This document shows positions 25,207-34,406 of a stretch of DNA of 64,000 bases, in pieces. The DNA comes from Cedecea selenatireducens. Lineage in GTDB: Bacteria; Pseudomonadota; Gammaproteobacteria; Enterobacterales; Enterobacteriaceae. Position numbers and translations under genes: made by a program. The stretch is from the NCBI RefSeq assembly GCF_042138895.1, contig NZ_JBHIKW010000001.1:186001-250000 (forward strand), written 5' to 3'. Each line of letters begins with the position of its first letter. Positions within the stretch are counted from its first letter, which is position 1. The notes beneath the pieces are model-generated. The model worked only from the letters and a program-made list of their open reading frames with translations. It was not told the DNA's origin and searched no databases.

Positions 25207-26574
25207 ATGAATGTTATAGCTACCCCCGATTTTTACGAACTCAGCTGGCAGCCCGATGCCGTTCAGCACTATTTTCGCCCTGTTTCGGGCCAGCCCTGGG
25301 CCATGCTGCTCCATTCCGGGTTTGCCGATCACCCTCATAACCGTTTCGACATTATGGTCGCCAATCCGCTGGCTACGCTGGTCACGCGCGGGCAGGAAAC
25401 GATTATTGAGCGCGACGGCAATCTGTCGCATCACGAAGATTGCCCGCTTGAGCTGCTACAAAATACGCTGAACAGCTTTGGTTTTCTCGCACAGTCCCAA
25501 TCTGATTTCCCCTTCTGCGGCGGCGCGCTGGGTTTATTTGGCTACGATTTGGGGCGACGTTTTGAAACATTACCCGTGACGACGGAGCAGGATTTAACCA
25601 CCCCGGATATGGCCGTGGGTATTTATGACTGGGCGCTGATTGCAGACCATCAGCTTGAGCGCCTGACGCTGGTCTGCTGCGGAGACATCGAGTCTCGTCT
25701 GGCCTGGCTTGAGGCGTTGAAACCACGCCAGCCTGCCCAACCTTTCAGGCTCACCAGCGAATGGCATTCCAATATGTCGCGCGAAGCTTACGGTGAGAAA
25801 TTCCGCCAGATTCAGGCTTATTTAAGCAGTGGAGACTGTTACCAGGTCAATCTTGCCCAGCGCTTCAGCGCCAGCTATGAAGGTGATGAATGGCAGGCAT
25901 TCGAGCGGCTTAATCAGGCAAACCGCGCGCCGTTCAGCGCCTTCCTCAGACTGCCTGAAAGCTGCATTCTTAGCCTTTCCCCGGAACGCTTCGTGCTGCT
26001 TGAAGGCAAGCAAATCCAGACCCGCCCGATTAAGGGCACCCTGCCGCGTCTGGCAACGCCTGAAGCCGATGCCGCACAGGCAAACCGGCTGGCAAACTCA
26101 GCTAAAGACCGCGCCGAAAATCTGATGATTGTTGATTTGCTGCGCAACGATATTGGCCGCGTGGCGGTACCGGGCAGCGTCAAAGTGCCTGAGCTTTTCG
26201 TGGTCGAGCCGTTCCCTGCGGTTCATCATCTGGTGAGCACGATTACCGCTGAGCTTCCCGAAACCCTCAGCGCCTGCGATCTCCTGCAGGCTACCTTCCC
26301 CGGGGGGTCGATTACCGGCGCGCCCAAAGTGCGGGCAATGGAGATTATCGAAGAGCTGGAGCCACAGAGGCGCAACGCATGGTGCGGCAGTATCGGCTAC
26401 ATTAGCTTCTGCGGCAATATGGATACCAGCATCACCATCCGCACGCTGACCGCTGAAGGCGGAAAATTATACTGTTCTGCCGGCGGCGGGATCGTCGCCG
26501 ACAGTAACGAAGCGGCGGAATATCAGGAAACTTTTGACAAAGTTAATCGTATTTTGCCCCTACTGGAGAGTTAA
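25207..26574 (+). CDS. pabB: Aminodeoxychorismate synthase component 1 PabB
   Basis: 455 residues from the ATG at 25207 (MNVIATPDFYELSW), which aligns with the E. coli start; a GTG 45 bases upstream would add an unrelated segment. The N-terminal anthranilate synthase component I domain and the chorismate-binding domain include the PIKGT motif (lysine that forms the covalent intermediate) and the FPGGSITGAPK segment. With PabA it converts chorismate and glutamine to 4-amino-4-deoxychorismate for folate synthesis. The visible ribosome binding site is weak. It is followed three bases later by nudL. Confidence 0.94.
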   Translation: MNVIATPDFYELSWQPDAVQHYFRPVSGQPWAMLLHSGFADHPHNRFDIMVANPLATLVTRGQETIIERDGNLSHHEDCPLELLQNTLNSFGFLAQSQSDFPFCGGALGLFGYDLGRRFETLPVTTEQDLTTPDMAVGIYDWALIADHQLERLTLVCCGDIESRLAWLEALKPRQPAQPFRLTSEWHSNMSREAYGEKFRQIQAYLSSGDCYQVNLAQRFSASYEGDEWQAFERLNQANRAPFSAFLRLPESCILSLSPERFVLLEGKQIQTRPIKGTLPRLATPEADAAQANRLANSAKDRAENLMIVDLLRNDIGRVAVPGSVKVPELFVVEPFPAVHHLVSTITAELPETLSACDLLQATFPGGSITGAPKVRAMEIIEELEPQRRNAWCGSIGYISFCGNMDTSITIRTLTAEGGKLYCSAGGGIVADSNEAAEYQETFDKVNRILPLLES

Positions 26575-26577
26575 TGC

Positions 26578-27174
26578 ATGGTCGGTTCGTCCCTGACGCT
26601 GAATGATTTCCTCACCCGCTTTCAACTGCTGCGCCCTACTGAAAGCGGCCCTGTCAGCAACAAACGTCAGGCGGCGGTACTGGTACCGATAGTGCGTCGG
26701 CCTCAGCCGGGGCTTTTACTCACCCAGCGTTCCATCATGCTGCGTAAACACGCGGGCCAGGTGGCCTTCCCCGGCGGGGCGGTAGACGACACCGACAGTT
26801 CGCTGATTGCCGCCGCATTGCGCGAGGCTCAGGAAGAAGTCGCCATTCCGCCAGAGTGTGTCGACGTTATCGGCACCCTTCCCCCGGTGGACAGCGTGAC
26901 CGGTTTCCAGGTAACGCCCATTGTCGGCATTATTCCACCCGATTTACCGTGGCGCGCCAGCGAAGATGAAGTGTCGGCGGTCTTTGAGATGCCGCTTGCC
27001 GAAGCGCTTCGCCTCGGACGCTACCATCCTTTAGACATCCATCGCCGCGGCAACGCGCACCGCGTGTGGCTATCCTGGTATCAACGTTATTTTGTCTGGG
27101 GTATGACGGCGGGCATCATTCGGGAACTTTCTTTACAGGTAGATAGCGATCCAGACGACAGTTTAAAACGCTGA
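26578..27174 (+). CDS. nudL: CoA pyrophosphatase NudL (Nudix)
   Basis: 198 residues (E. coli NudL 192). The UPF0035 motif LLTQRSIMLRKHAGQVAFPGG is followed by the Nudix box GGAVDDTD...AALREAQEEVAI with the REUxEE core. Members of this subfamily hydrolyse coenzyme A or acyl-CoA to phosphopantetheine and 3',5'-ADP. The start is three bases past the pabB stop, so the two genes are translationally close and probably one operon. Confidence 0.93.
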   Translation: MVGSSLTLNDFLTRFQLLRPTESGPVSNKRQAAVLVPIVRRPQPGLLLTQRSIMLRKHAGQVAFPGGAVDDTDSSLIAAALREAQEEVAIPPECVDVIGTLPPVDSVTGFQVTPIVGIIPPDLPWRASEDEVSAVFEMPLAEALRLGRYHPLDIHRRGNAHRVWLSWYQRYFVWGMTAGIIRELSLQVDSDPDDSLKR

Positions 27175-27357
27175 AAATGGCTATATTTAATAACCATAAA
27201 GGCCATAAATCATCTGCTATTAGGTGGTTTATGGTTAAGCATTAGTTTAATTCATGTGAATAGTTTCCTGGTGGAACCAATAAATTTTTAAACTAGCGCT
27301 TAGCCATTTCAAAGCATCATGTTCCATGAAACAGGGTGCTATCAGAGGAGTTTTAGC

Positions 27358-28722
27358 GTGATTAGCATATTCGACATGTTCAAGGTCGGCATCGGGCCAT
27401 CCAGCTCCCATACCGTCGGGCCAATGAAGGCCGGGAAACAGTTTGTCGACGCACTGATCGAACAAGGGCTGCTGGACAGCACCACCCGTATTGCGGTGGA
27501 CGTCTACGGTTCCCTTTCCCTGACGGGGAAAGGCCACCACACCGATATCGCGATTATCATGGGTCTGGCGGGCAACCAGCCGGATAACGTTGATATCGAT
27601 GCCATTCCAGCCTTTATCCGCGACGTAGAAACTCGTGGTCGTCTGCTTATCGCTCAGGGCCGCCATGAAGTCGATTTCCCGCAGGATAACGGCATGCGTT
27701 TTCGCAGCGATAACCTGCCGCTGCATGAAAACGGCATGCAGATCCACGCCTATAACGGCGACAAAGAGATCTACAGCAAAACCTACTACTCCATCGGCGG
27801 CGGTTTTATCGTTGACGAAGAGCATTTCGGGAAAGATTCGGTAAACGAAGTTTCCGTGCCTTATCCGTTCAACTCCGCCCAGGAAATGCTGCAGCACTGT
27901 AAGGATACCGGGCTGTCCGTGTCCGGCATGGTGATGCAGAACGAACTGGCGCTGCACAGCCGCCAGGAAATCGAAGATTACTTCGCCAACATCTGGCAGA
28001 CCATGCGCGCCTGTATCGATCGGGGCGTAAACACCGAAGGCGTGCTGCCTGGCCCGCTGCGAGTGCCGCGTCGTGCATCTGCCCTGCGCCGTATGCTGGT
28101 GTCCAGCGACAAGCTCTCCAGCGACCCGATGAACGTGGTTGACTGGGTGAACATGTTTGCGCTGGCGGTGAACGAAGAGAACGCCGCCGGTGGGCGCGTC
28201 GTTACGGCCCCAACCAACGGCGCCTGCGGGATTGTTCCGGCAGTATTGGCCTACTACGACCACTTTATCGAGCCGGTCACGCCAGACACCTGGATTCGTT
28301 ATTTCCTGGCTTCCGGTGCCATCGGCGTGCTCTACAAAATGAACGCCTCAATCTCCGGGGCGGAAGTCGGCTGCCAGGGCGAAGTTGGCGTTGCCTGTTC
28401 GATGGCGGCCGCGGGCCTTGCGGAAATTATGGGCGCGGCCCCTGAGCAGGTTTGCATCGCTGCGGAAATCGGCATGGAGCACAACCTTGGCCTGACCTGT
28501 GACCCGGTCGCCGGGCAGGTTCAGGTGCCTTGTATCGAACGTAATGCCATTGCCTCGGTTAAAGCAATCAACGCTACCCGCATGGCGATGCGCCGTACGA
28601 GCGCGCCACGCGTTTCGCTCGATAAAGTCATTGAAACGATGTATGAGACAGGCAAAGACATGAACGCCAAATACCGCGAAACATCGCGAGGCGGCCTGGC
28701 AATTAAGGTTCAGTGTGATTAA
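27358..28722 (+). CDS. sdaA: L-serine ammonia-lyase 1 SdaA
   Basis: 454 residues from the GTG at 27358 (MISIFDMFKVGIGPSSSHT), the same length as E. coli SdaA; an upstream ATG at 27319 would add 13 foreign residues. An N-terminal beta domain (about 1-150) and a C-terminal alpha domain carrying the [4Fe-4S] cysteines (NGACGIVP, CQGEVGVACSMAAA, LTCDPVAGQ) are intact. It deaminates L-serine to pyruvate and ammonia. The ribosome binding site AGAGGAG lies eight bases before GTG. A strong terminator follows. Confidence 0.96.
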   Translation: MISIFDMFKVGIGPSSSHTVGPMKAGKQFVDALIEQGLLDSTTRIAVDVYGSLSLTGKGHHTDIAIIMGLAGNQPDNVDIDAIPAFIRDVETRGRLLIAQGRHEVDFPQDNGMRFRSDNLPLHENGMQIHAYNGDKEIYSKTYYSIGGGFIVDEEHFGKDSVNEVSVPYPFNSAQEMLQHCKDTGLSVSGMVMQNELALHSRQEIEDYFANIWQTMRACIDRGVNTEGVLPGPLRVPRRASALRRMLVSSDKLSSDPMNVVDWVNMFALAVNEENAAGGRVVTAPTNGACGIVPAVLAYYDHFIEPVTPDTWIRYFLASGAIGVLYKMNASISGAEVGCQGEVGVACSMAAAGLAEIMGAAPEQVCIAAEIGMEHNLGLTCDPVAGQVQVPCIERNAIASVKAINATRMAMRRTSAPRVSLDKVIETMYETGKDMNAKYRETSRGGLAIKVQCD

Positions 28723-28806
28723 GAATAAGTTGCCAGAAAGTCGGGGGAGCAAGAGACCAGGACTCCCCCTCATCCAGCCTTAAATCAGAGATATAAGCCA
28801 CATTCG

Positions 28807-28830
28807 GCGCCGCTTATGCGGCGCTTTTTT
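28807..28830 (+). terminator. Terminator after sdaA
   Basis: GCGCCGC (28807-28813), loop TTAT, GCGGCGC (28818-28824), then TTTTTT. Confidence 0.93.
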
Positions 28831-28929
28831 ATCTTATCTTTTTTTATTTTTTTGCCATCCTGATATCCCACTACACTTTGATGATAACGTTACGCCTCAC
28901 TTCTTGCGGCGAGAAACAGGGAAACAGGG

Positions 28930-30528
28930 ATGCAAACGGCACAGCGGATTATTTCTGACTATCGCCGCAGGCGAGTTATTGTCTGCGCCGTACTCGCCAT
29001 TTTAGTTTTAATCGTCACGCTTAGCGTCAGGTACACGACCGAACGCAACCTTAACGAACAACGCGTAGCTCAGTTTAATCAAAGAGTTATAAATACCCTT
29101 GATACCCTTCTCGCCCCGCTTAATACCGTCAGCGACGACATCATGCAGCTTATCGGCACTTCATGTGCCGATGCCCAATTAAAAATCCGCGAGCACGCGG
29201 CAAAAATGCAAACGGTGCGCGCCATTGGCTTAATCCAGGACGGCGTTCTTTATTGCTCCAGTATTTATGGCAGCCGCGATGTGGGAATACATCAGCTCCA
29301 TACTCGCCTGCCGTCGCCCGACCCTTTGCTCTTTTTATCGCGTGACAGCTCGCTGTTAAAAGGCACTCCGGTACTGATTTTCTGGCGCCCGCAGCCAGGC
29401 GAAACGCGTGATGGCGTTATGCAGATTATTAATATCCAGATGCTGACCAGCCTGTTGCTAAAACCGGAGCACCCCTGGGTGACACGCGCGGTGCTTAACG
29501 TTGGCAACGATCATCTGGAATACGGCTCGGGCCTGCAGGCTAAGATCGTTCCGGATGAGGATCAGGTTTCTCAGCAAACGGCTTCAAAACTTTACCCCTA
29601 TTCTATCACCGCAATCGGGCCTTCCGCCGACCAGCTGACGCTGCAAAACCTGCCGTCCCAGCTCCCGCTGGCCTTACTGCTCAGCATGCTGGTGGGCTAC
29701 ATTGCCTGGCTCGCCACCGCCAACCGCATGAGCTTCTCCTGGGAAATCAACCTCGGCCTTGCCGCCCGGGAATTTGAAGTCTTTTGCCAGCCGCTGGTCA
29801 GCGCCCGAAATTTAGAATGCGTTGGCGTGGAGCTGCTGCTGCGCTGGAATAACCCGAGACAGGGCTGGATTTCACCGGAAGTATTTATTCCCCTGGCGGA
29901 GCAGCAGCAGCAAATCGCCCCGCTCACGCGATTTGTGCTGGATGAAACCGTGCGTCACCTTGAGATATTCCCTAAAACGCCAGGGTTTCACATTGGCCTG
30001 AACGTTGCCGCCAGCCACTTCCACGACGGCGCGATTATTCGCGACCTGAAACGCTACTGGTTCCCGGCGACGCCGAAGCAAAAACTGACGCTTGAGCTCA
30101 CCGAGCGTAACGCCCTGCCCGCGATGGATCACAGCGTGGTTCAGGAGCTGCACAGGCTCGGTATCGACCTGGCTATCGATGATTTCGGCACCGGCCACAG
30201 CTCGCTCGCCTATCTCGAGACGCTGAATCCCAATGTGCTGAAAATAGACAAATCCTTTACCGCCGCTATCGGTACCGATGCGGTTAACTCGACGGTGACG
30301 GATATTATTATTGCCCTTGGGCAAAGGCTGGATATCGATCTGGTGGCTGAAGGGGTGGAAACGCAGGAGCAGGCAGAGTATCTGAGGCGTAACGGTGTGG
30401 CGGTGTTGCAGGGCTTTTTATACGCAAAACCCATGCCGCTGAGGGATTTTGCTCACTGGCTCGAGGGCAACATGCCGCCGCCCCCTCGCCATGAAGACCG
30501 GGCTATCCCGGTCTTCCCTGCGCGCTGA
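28930..30528 (+). CDS. pdeD: Cyclic-di-GMP phosphodiesterase PdeD (CSS-EAL)
   Basis: 532 residues. A membrane helix (about 17-34), a periplasmic CSS-motif domain with C79 and C109-S110-S111, a second helix (about 246-262), then a cytoplasmic EAL domain (about 275-520). The EAL signature reads ELLLRW (301-306) instead of EALLRW, but the metal and catalytic residues look complete: E301, N358, E389, D417/D418, K438, E474. It should hydrolyse c-di-GMP to pGpG. CSS-EAL proteins are known to be activated when the periplasmic disulfide is reduced, which links them to DsbA/DsbB. It is convergent with yoaE, one base apart. Confidence 0.93.
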   Translation: MQTAQRIISDYRRRRVIVCAVLAILVLIVTLSVRYTTERNLNEQRVAQFNQRVINTLDTLLAPLNTVSDDIMQLIGTSCADAQLKIREHAAKMQTVRAIGLIQDGVLYCSSIYGSRDVGIHQLHTRLPSPDPLLFLSRDSSLLKGTPVLIFWRPQPGETRDGVMQIINIQMLTSLLLKPEHPWVTRAVLNVGNDHLEYGSGLQAKIVPDEDQVSQQTASKLYPYSITAIGPSADQLTLQNLPSQLPLALLLSMLVGYIAWLATANRMSFSWEINLGLAAREFEVFCQPLVSARNLECVGVELLLRWNNPRQGWISPEVFIPLAEQQQQIAPLTRFVLDETVRHLEIFPKTPGFHIGLNVAASHFHDGAIIRDLKRYWFPATPKQKLTLELTERNALPAMDHSVVQELHRLGIDLAIDDFGTGHSSLAYLETLNPNVLKIDKSFTAAIGTDAVNSTVTDIIIALGQRLDIDLVAEGVETQEQAEYLRRNGVAVLQGFLYAKPMPLRDFAHWLEGNMPPPPRHEDRAIPVFPAR

Positions 30529-30529
30529 A

Positions 30530-32092
30530 TTACTCTTCTTCGTCCTCGTGTGGAGAGCGTTCTTTCTCCACGCGAACCAAATCGACCCGGTAATCATTCG
30601 CTTCAACTATCTGAATACGCAGCGGCGGCACTTCGATAACGTCTCCCACTTTAGGGATATGGCCGTTCACCGAAATCACCAGGCCCGCAATAGAGGCGAT
30701 ATCCTGTTCGTCGTGCATCAGGCGATGAATGTCCAGACGCTGCTGAAGCGCATGAAGATCGGTGGAACCTTTCACCAGCCAGCCTTCACCGTCACGCACT
30801 ATCTCAGGGGTTTCGTCCGCATCCGGGAATTCACCGGCAATCGCTTCCAGCACGTCCAGCGGCGTGACCAGGCCCTGTACCACGCCAAATTCGTTGTTCA
30901 CGATAACGAAGCTGCCGCGGGCCCGACGCAGCACGCCAAGCAGGTTGATCGGGTCCAGCGTTTCCGGCACCACAATGGCCGGAGACTGCGCGGCAATCGC
31001 CGCCACGTCAGCGCCTTCGTCCAGCGCCACCAGCAGCTCTTTCGCACGCACTACGCCGATGATTTCATCCAGTTCACCACGGCATACCGGGAACAGGCTG
31101 TGCGGGGACTCCAGCAGCTGCGCGCGGATCTCAGAGACGCTTTTCATGGCATCAACCCAGGAAATCTCCCCGCGTGGAGTCATGATGCTGCGCAGTGAAC
31201 GTGACGCCAGGGTCAGCACGCCGTTAATCATGTAGCGCTCTTCTTCGGCGAAAGATTCGGCCTCAATAGGCCTCATCGCTTTGCTGTCTTCGCTGTGCTG
31301 CGTACGCTCCTGACGTTTGCCGCTCATCATGCGCAGAATCGCATCGGCGGTACGGGCGCGTAGCGGCTGGCGAGACTGATGACGAATAAAGTTACGACGG
31401 GCGATCTGGTTAAACAGCTCGATGATTATCGAGAAACCAATGGCCGCGTACAGGTAGCCTTTCGGAATGTGGAAGCCAAAACCTTCCGCGACCAGGCTCA
31501 AACCAATCATCAGCAGGAAGCTCAGACAGAGCACAACCACCGTCGGATGCTGGTTGACAAAATTGGTCAGCGGCTTGGAGGCCAGCAGCATAACGCCCAT
31601 TGCAATGACGACCGCAGCCATCATGACAGGCAGATGGTTTACCATCCCCACGGCGGTAATTACCGCATCCAGCGAGAACACGGCGTCCAGCACTACAATC
31701 TGCAGTACCACCACCCAGAAGCTGGCATAGCCTTTACCGTGCCCGTCGTCGTGCTGGCGGTTTTCAAGGCGCTCGTGCAGCTCCGTTGTGGCTTTAAACA
31801 GCAGGAAGATACCCCCCAGCAGCATAATCAGGTCGCGGCCCGAGAACGTGAAGTCAGCAACGCTGAACAGCGGCGCCGTGAGCGTGACAAGCCATGAGAT
31901 CAGCGACAGCAGCGCCAGTCGCATAATCAGCGCCAGCGACAGGCCGATCAGTCGAGCCTTATCGCGCTGTTTCGGCGGCAGTTTGTCCGCCAGAATGGCA
32001 ATAAAGACCAGGTTATCAATACCCAGTACGATTTCCAGCACCACAAGCGTGAGTAAACCCGCCCAGATTTGCGGGTCCATTAACAGTTCCAT
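30530..32092 (-). CDS. yoaE: TerC/CorC-family inner membrane protein YoaE
   Basis: 520 residues (E. coli 518). A TerC-type membrane domain of about seven helices (about 1-235; LEIVLGIDNLVFIAIL and DAVFSLDAVITAVGMV) is followed by paired CBS domains (about 300-425) and a CorC_HlyC domain (about 435-510). TerC relatives have been linked to metal export and metalation of exported enzymes; YoaE's own substrate is unknown. Its location 4 kb from the manganese exporter mntP is suggestive only. Minus-strand, divergent from manX. Confidence 0.92.
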   Translation of the reverse strand: MELLMDPQIWAGLLTLVVLEIVLGIDNLVFIAILADKLPPKQRDKARLIGLSLALIMRLALLSLISWLVTLTAPLFSVADFTFSGRDLIMLLGGIFLLFKATTELHERLENRQHDDGHGKGYASFWVVVLQIVVLDAVFSLDAVITAVGMVNHLPVMMAAVVIAMGVMLLASKPLTNFVNQHPTVVVLCLSFLLMIGLSLVAEGFGFHIPKGYLYAAIGFSIIIELFNQIARRNFIRHQSRQPLRARTADAILRMMSGKRQERTQHSEDSKAMRPIEAESFAEEERYMINGVLTLASRSLRSIMTPRGEISWVDAMKSVSEIRAQLLESPHSLFPVCRGELDEIIGVVRAKELLVALDEGADVAAIAAQSPAIVVPETLDPINLLGVLRRARGSFVIVNNEFGVVQGLVTPLDVLEAIAGEFPDADETPEIVRDGEGWLVKGSTDLHALQQRLDIHRLMHDEQDIASIAGLVISVNGHIPKVGDVIEVPPLRIQIVEANDYRVDLVRVEKERSPHEDEEE

Positions 32093-32421
32093 GTCAGACT
32101 CCCGTCCTGGGCGCAGAAAATCTGCATTCCGTGAGTAACGGACGCAAAATAGCTAGTGAATCGTATTTGCGGGTGCGAAACGCCGCTGAGAAGGGGGGAT
32201 TTAGGCATCCCGGCAGTGAAAAGACGTCGGTGACGGTCCATAGGGTGGGCTACTGCCCGCTACTCCTGAAAGTGAATCGGACGCTAACATTATCAAAGGA
32301 AACCGGGCTTTGGCAAAGATTTACCTGACTTTGCAATTTTTTTGCAACTTCCGATGACCATATTTTACAGCGTAATTGTTTGAATTAGTGACAAAGTTAA
32401 ATTACGGATCTTCATCACATA

Positions 32422-32449
32422 AATTATTTTTTCACTGTCTAAAATAATT
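32422..32449. promoter_or_regulatory. Mlc/NagC-type operator upstream of manXYZ
   Basis: A perfect dyad, AATTATTTT (32422-32430), a 10-base spacer TTCACTGTCT, AAAATAATT (32441-32449). This is the form of Mlc and NagC (ROK family) operators, and manXYZ is a known Mlc/NagC target. The interval 32093-32567 holds no gene; it contains this operator, a half-match CRP-like TCACA at 32415-32419, and a CACCC/GGGTG hairpin (32524-32539) in the probable manX leader. Confidence 0.78.
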
Positions 32450-32567
32450 CCGGCAAATAGTTTGTTCTACTTTGAACGTGTTATCTGAATCGATTCGCTA
32501 AAACCGAGACCGATACACCACCGCACCCTTCGAGGGGTGTTGTAATGACAAAAACAGGAGGTAGCAA

Positions 32568-33530
32568 GTGACTATTGCTATTGTCATAGGCACACATGGC
32601 TGGGCAGCGGAACAATTGCTGAAAACCGCCGAAATGCTATTAGGCGAACAAGAAAACGTTGGCTGGATAGATTTCGTCCCGGGTGAAAATGCTGAAACCC
32701 TGATCGAGAAATATAACGCACAGTTGGAGAAACTGGACACCAGCAAAGGCGTGTTATTCCTCGTGGATACCTGGGGTGGCAGTCCATTCAATGCAGCAAG
32801 CCGTATCGTTGTAGATAAAGAACATTACGAAGTGGTCGCCGGGGTCAATATCCCGATGCTGGTCGAAACCCTGATGTCGCGTGACGACAACCCTACCTTC
32901 GACGATCTGGTCGCACACGCGGTAGAAACCGGCCGTGAAGGCGTGAAAGCGCTGAAGGCCAAACCGGTAGAAAAAGCAGCACCTGCTGTCGCCGCCGCGC
33001 CGAAAGCCGCAGCACCGGCCAAACCGATGGGGCCAAACGACTACATGAATATCGGTCTGGCACGTATCGACGACCGCTTAATTCATGGCCAGGTTGCTAC
33101 CCGCTGGACGAAAGAAACCAACGTCACCCGCATCATCGTCGTTAGCGACGAAGTGGCGGCAGACACGGTCCGTAAAACTCTGCTGACTCAGGTCGCACCG
33201 CCGGGCGTTACCGCACACGTCGTGGATGTCGCGAAAATGATCCGCGTTTACAACAACCCTAAATATGCCGGCGACCGCGTGATGTTGCTGTTCACCAACC
33301 CAACCGACGTGGAGCGTATCGTCGAAGGCGGCGTAAAAATCACCTCCGTTAACATCGGCGGTATGGCGTTCCGCCAGGGCAAAACCCAGGTCAACAACGC
33401 TATTTCCGTAGATGAAAAAGATATCGAAGCTTTCAAAAAACTGAATGACCGCGGTATTGAGCTCGAAGCGCGGAAAGTGTCTACCGATCAAAAACTGAAA
33501 ATGATGGATCTGATCGCTAAAGTTAAATGA
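32568..33530 (+). CDS. manX: Mannose PTS EIIAB component ManX
   Basis: 320 residues from a GTG at 32568 behind the strong site AGGAGG; E. coli manX also begins with GTG. The EIIA domain (about 1-125) has its phosphorylated H10 in IGTHGW. An Ala/Pro/Lys-rich hinge (about 132-155) precedes the EIIB domain with H173 in RIDDRLIHGQV. It passes phosphate from HPr to mannose, glucose, glucosamine and related sugars entering through ManYZ. First gene of manXYZ; the operator upstream indicates Mlc/NagC control. Confidence 0.97.
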   Translation: MTIAIVIGTHGWAAEQLLKTAEMLLGEQENVGWIDFVPGENAETLIEKYNAQLEKLDTSKGVLFLVDTWGGSPFNAASRIVVDKEHYEVVAGVNIPMLVETLMSRDDNPTFDDLVAHAVETGREGVKALKAKPVEKAAPAVAAAPKAAAPAKPMGPNDYMNIGLARIDDRLIHGQVATRWTKETNVTRIIVVSDEVAADTVRKTLLTQVAPPGVTAHVVDVAKMIRVYNNPKYAGDRVMLLFTNPTDVERIVEGGVKITSVNIGGMAFRQGKTQVNNAISVDEKDIEAFKKLNDRGIELEARKVSTDQKLKMMDLIAKVK

Positions 33531-33593
33531 TTGTCATCACTAATAATATTGCTCAGATTTCACACATAAGTCATCGTCAATAGGAGAAGTACA

Positions 33594-34394
33594 ATGGAGA
33601 TTACCACTCTTCAGATTGTGCTGGTGTTTGTCGTAGCCTGTATCGCCGGTATGGAGTCGGTGCTCGATGAATTTCAGTTCCACCGTCCGCTTATCGCCTG
33701 TACTTTAATCGGCGCCGTACTCGGCGACATGAAAACCGGCATCATCATCGGCGGTACGCTGGAAATGATTGCCCTGGGCTGGATGAACATCGGTGCCGCC
33801 GTGGCGCCTGATGCCGCCCTCGCCTCAATTATCTCTACCATCCTGGTTATCGCCGGGCACCAAAGCATCGGGGCGGGTATCGCGCTGGCGATTCCACTTG
33901 CCGCCGCGGGCCAGGTACTGACCATTATCGTTCGTACCATTACCGTGGGCTTCCAGCACGCAGCGGATAAGGCCGCCAACAACGGCAACCTGACGGCGCT
34001 GTCCTGGATCCACGTTTCTTCCCTGTTCCTGCAGGCAATGCGTATCGCGATTCCAGCGGTTATCGTCGCCATCTCCGTAGGCACCAGTGAAGTTCAGAAC
34101 ATGCTGAACGCCATTCCTGAAGTGGTCACCAGCGGCCTGAACATCGCCGGCGGCATGATCGTGGTAGTGGGTTACGCAATGGTCATCAACATGATGCGTG
34201 CGGGCTACCTGATGCCGTTCTTCTACCTCGGTTTCGTTACCGCGGCGTTCACCAACTTCAACCTGGTGGCACTGGGCGTGATTGGCGCAGTTATGGCCAT
34301 CCTCTACATCCAGCTGAGCCCTAAATATAACCGTAGCGCTGGCGCGCCGGCCCAGGCTTCTGCCGCTAACGATCTTGATAACGAACTGGACTAA
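33594..34394 (+). CDS. manY: Mannose PTS EIIC component ManY
   Basis: 266 residues, a PTS EII-Sor family inner-membrane protein with multiple hydrophobic helices across its length. It starts MEITTLQIVLVFVVACIAG behind the ribosome binding site AGGAGA. With ManZ it forms the sugar channel; the same complex is used by phage lambda DNA and by some bacteriocins. It is 63 bases after manX and 12 bases before manZ. Confidence 0.96.
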   Translation: MEITTLQIVLVFVVACIAGMESVLDEFQFHRPLIACTLIGAVLGDMKTGIIIGGTLEMIALGWMNIGAAVAPDAALASIISTILVIAGHQSIGAGIALAIPLAAAGQVLTIIVRTITVGFQHAADKAANNGNLTALSWIHVSSLFLQAMRIAIPAVIVAISVGTSEVQNMLNAIPEVVTSGLNIAGGMIVVVGYAMVINMMRAGYLMPFFYLGFVTAAFTNFNLVALGVIGAVMAILYIQLSPKYNRSAGAPAQASAANDLDNELD

Positions 34395-34406
34395 CAGGTG
34401 AGCGAA

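Noticed and set aside
27247..28263. 338-codon open frame on the minus strand antisense to sdaA
   Set aside because: Shadow of sdaA; its translation is His/Gln/Val-rich with no domain or signal.
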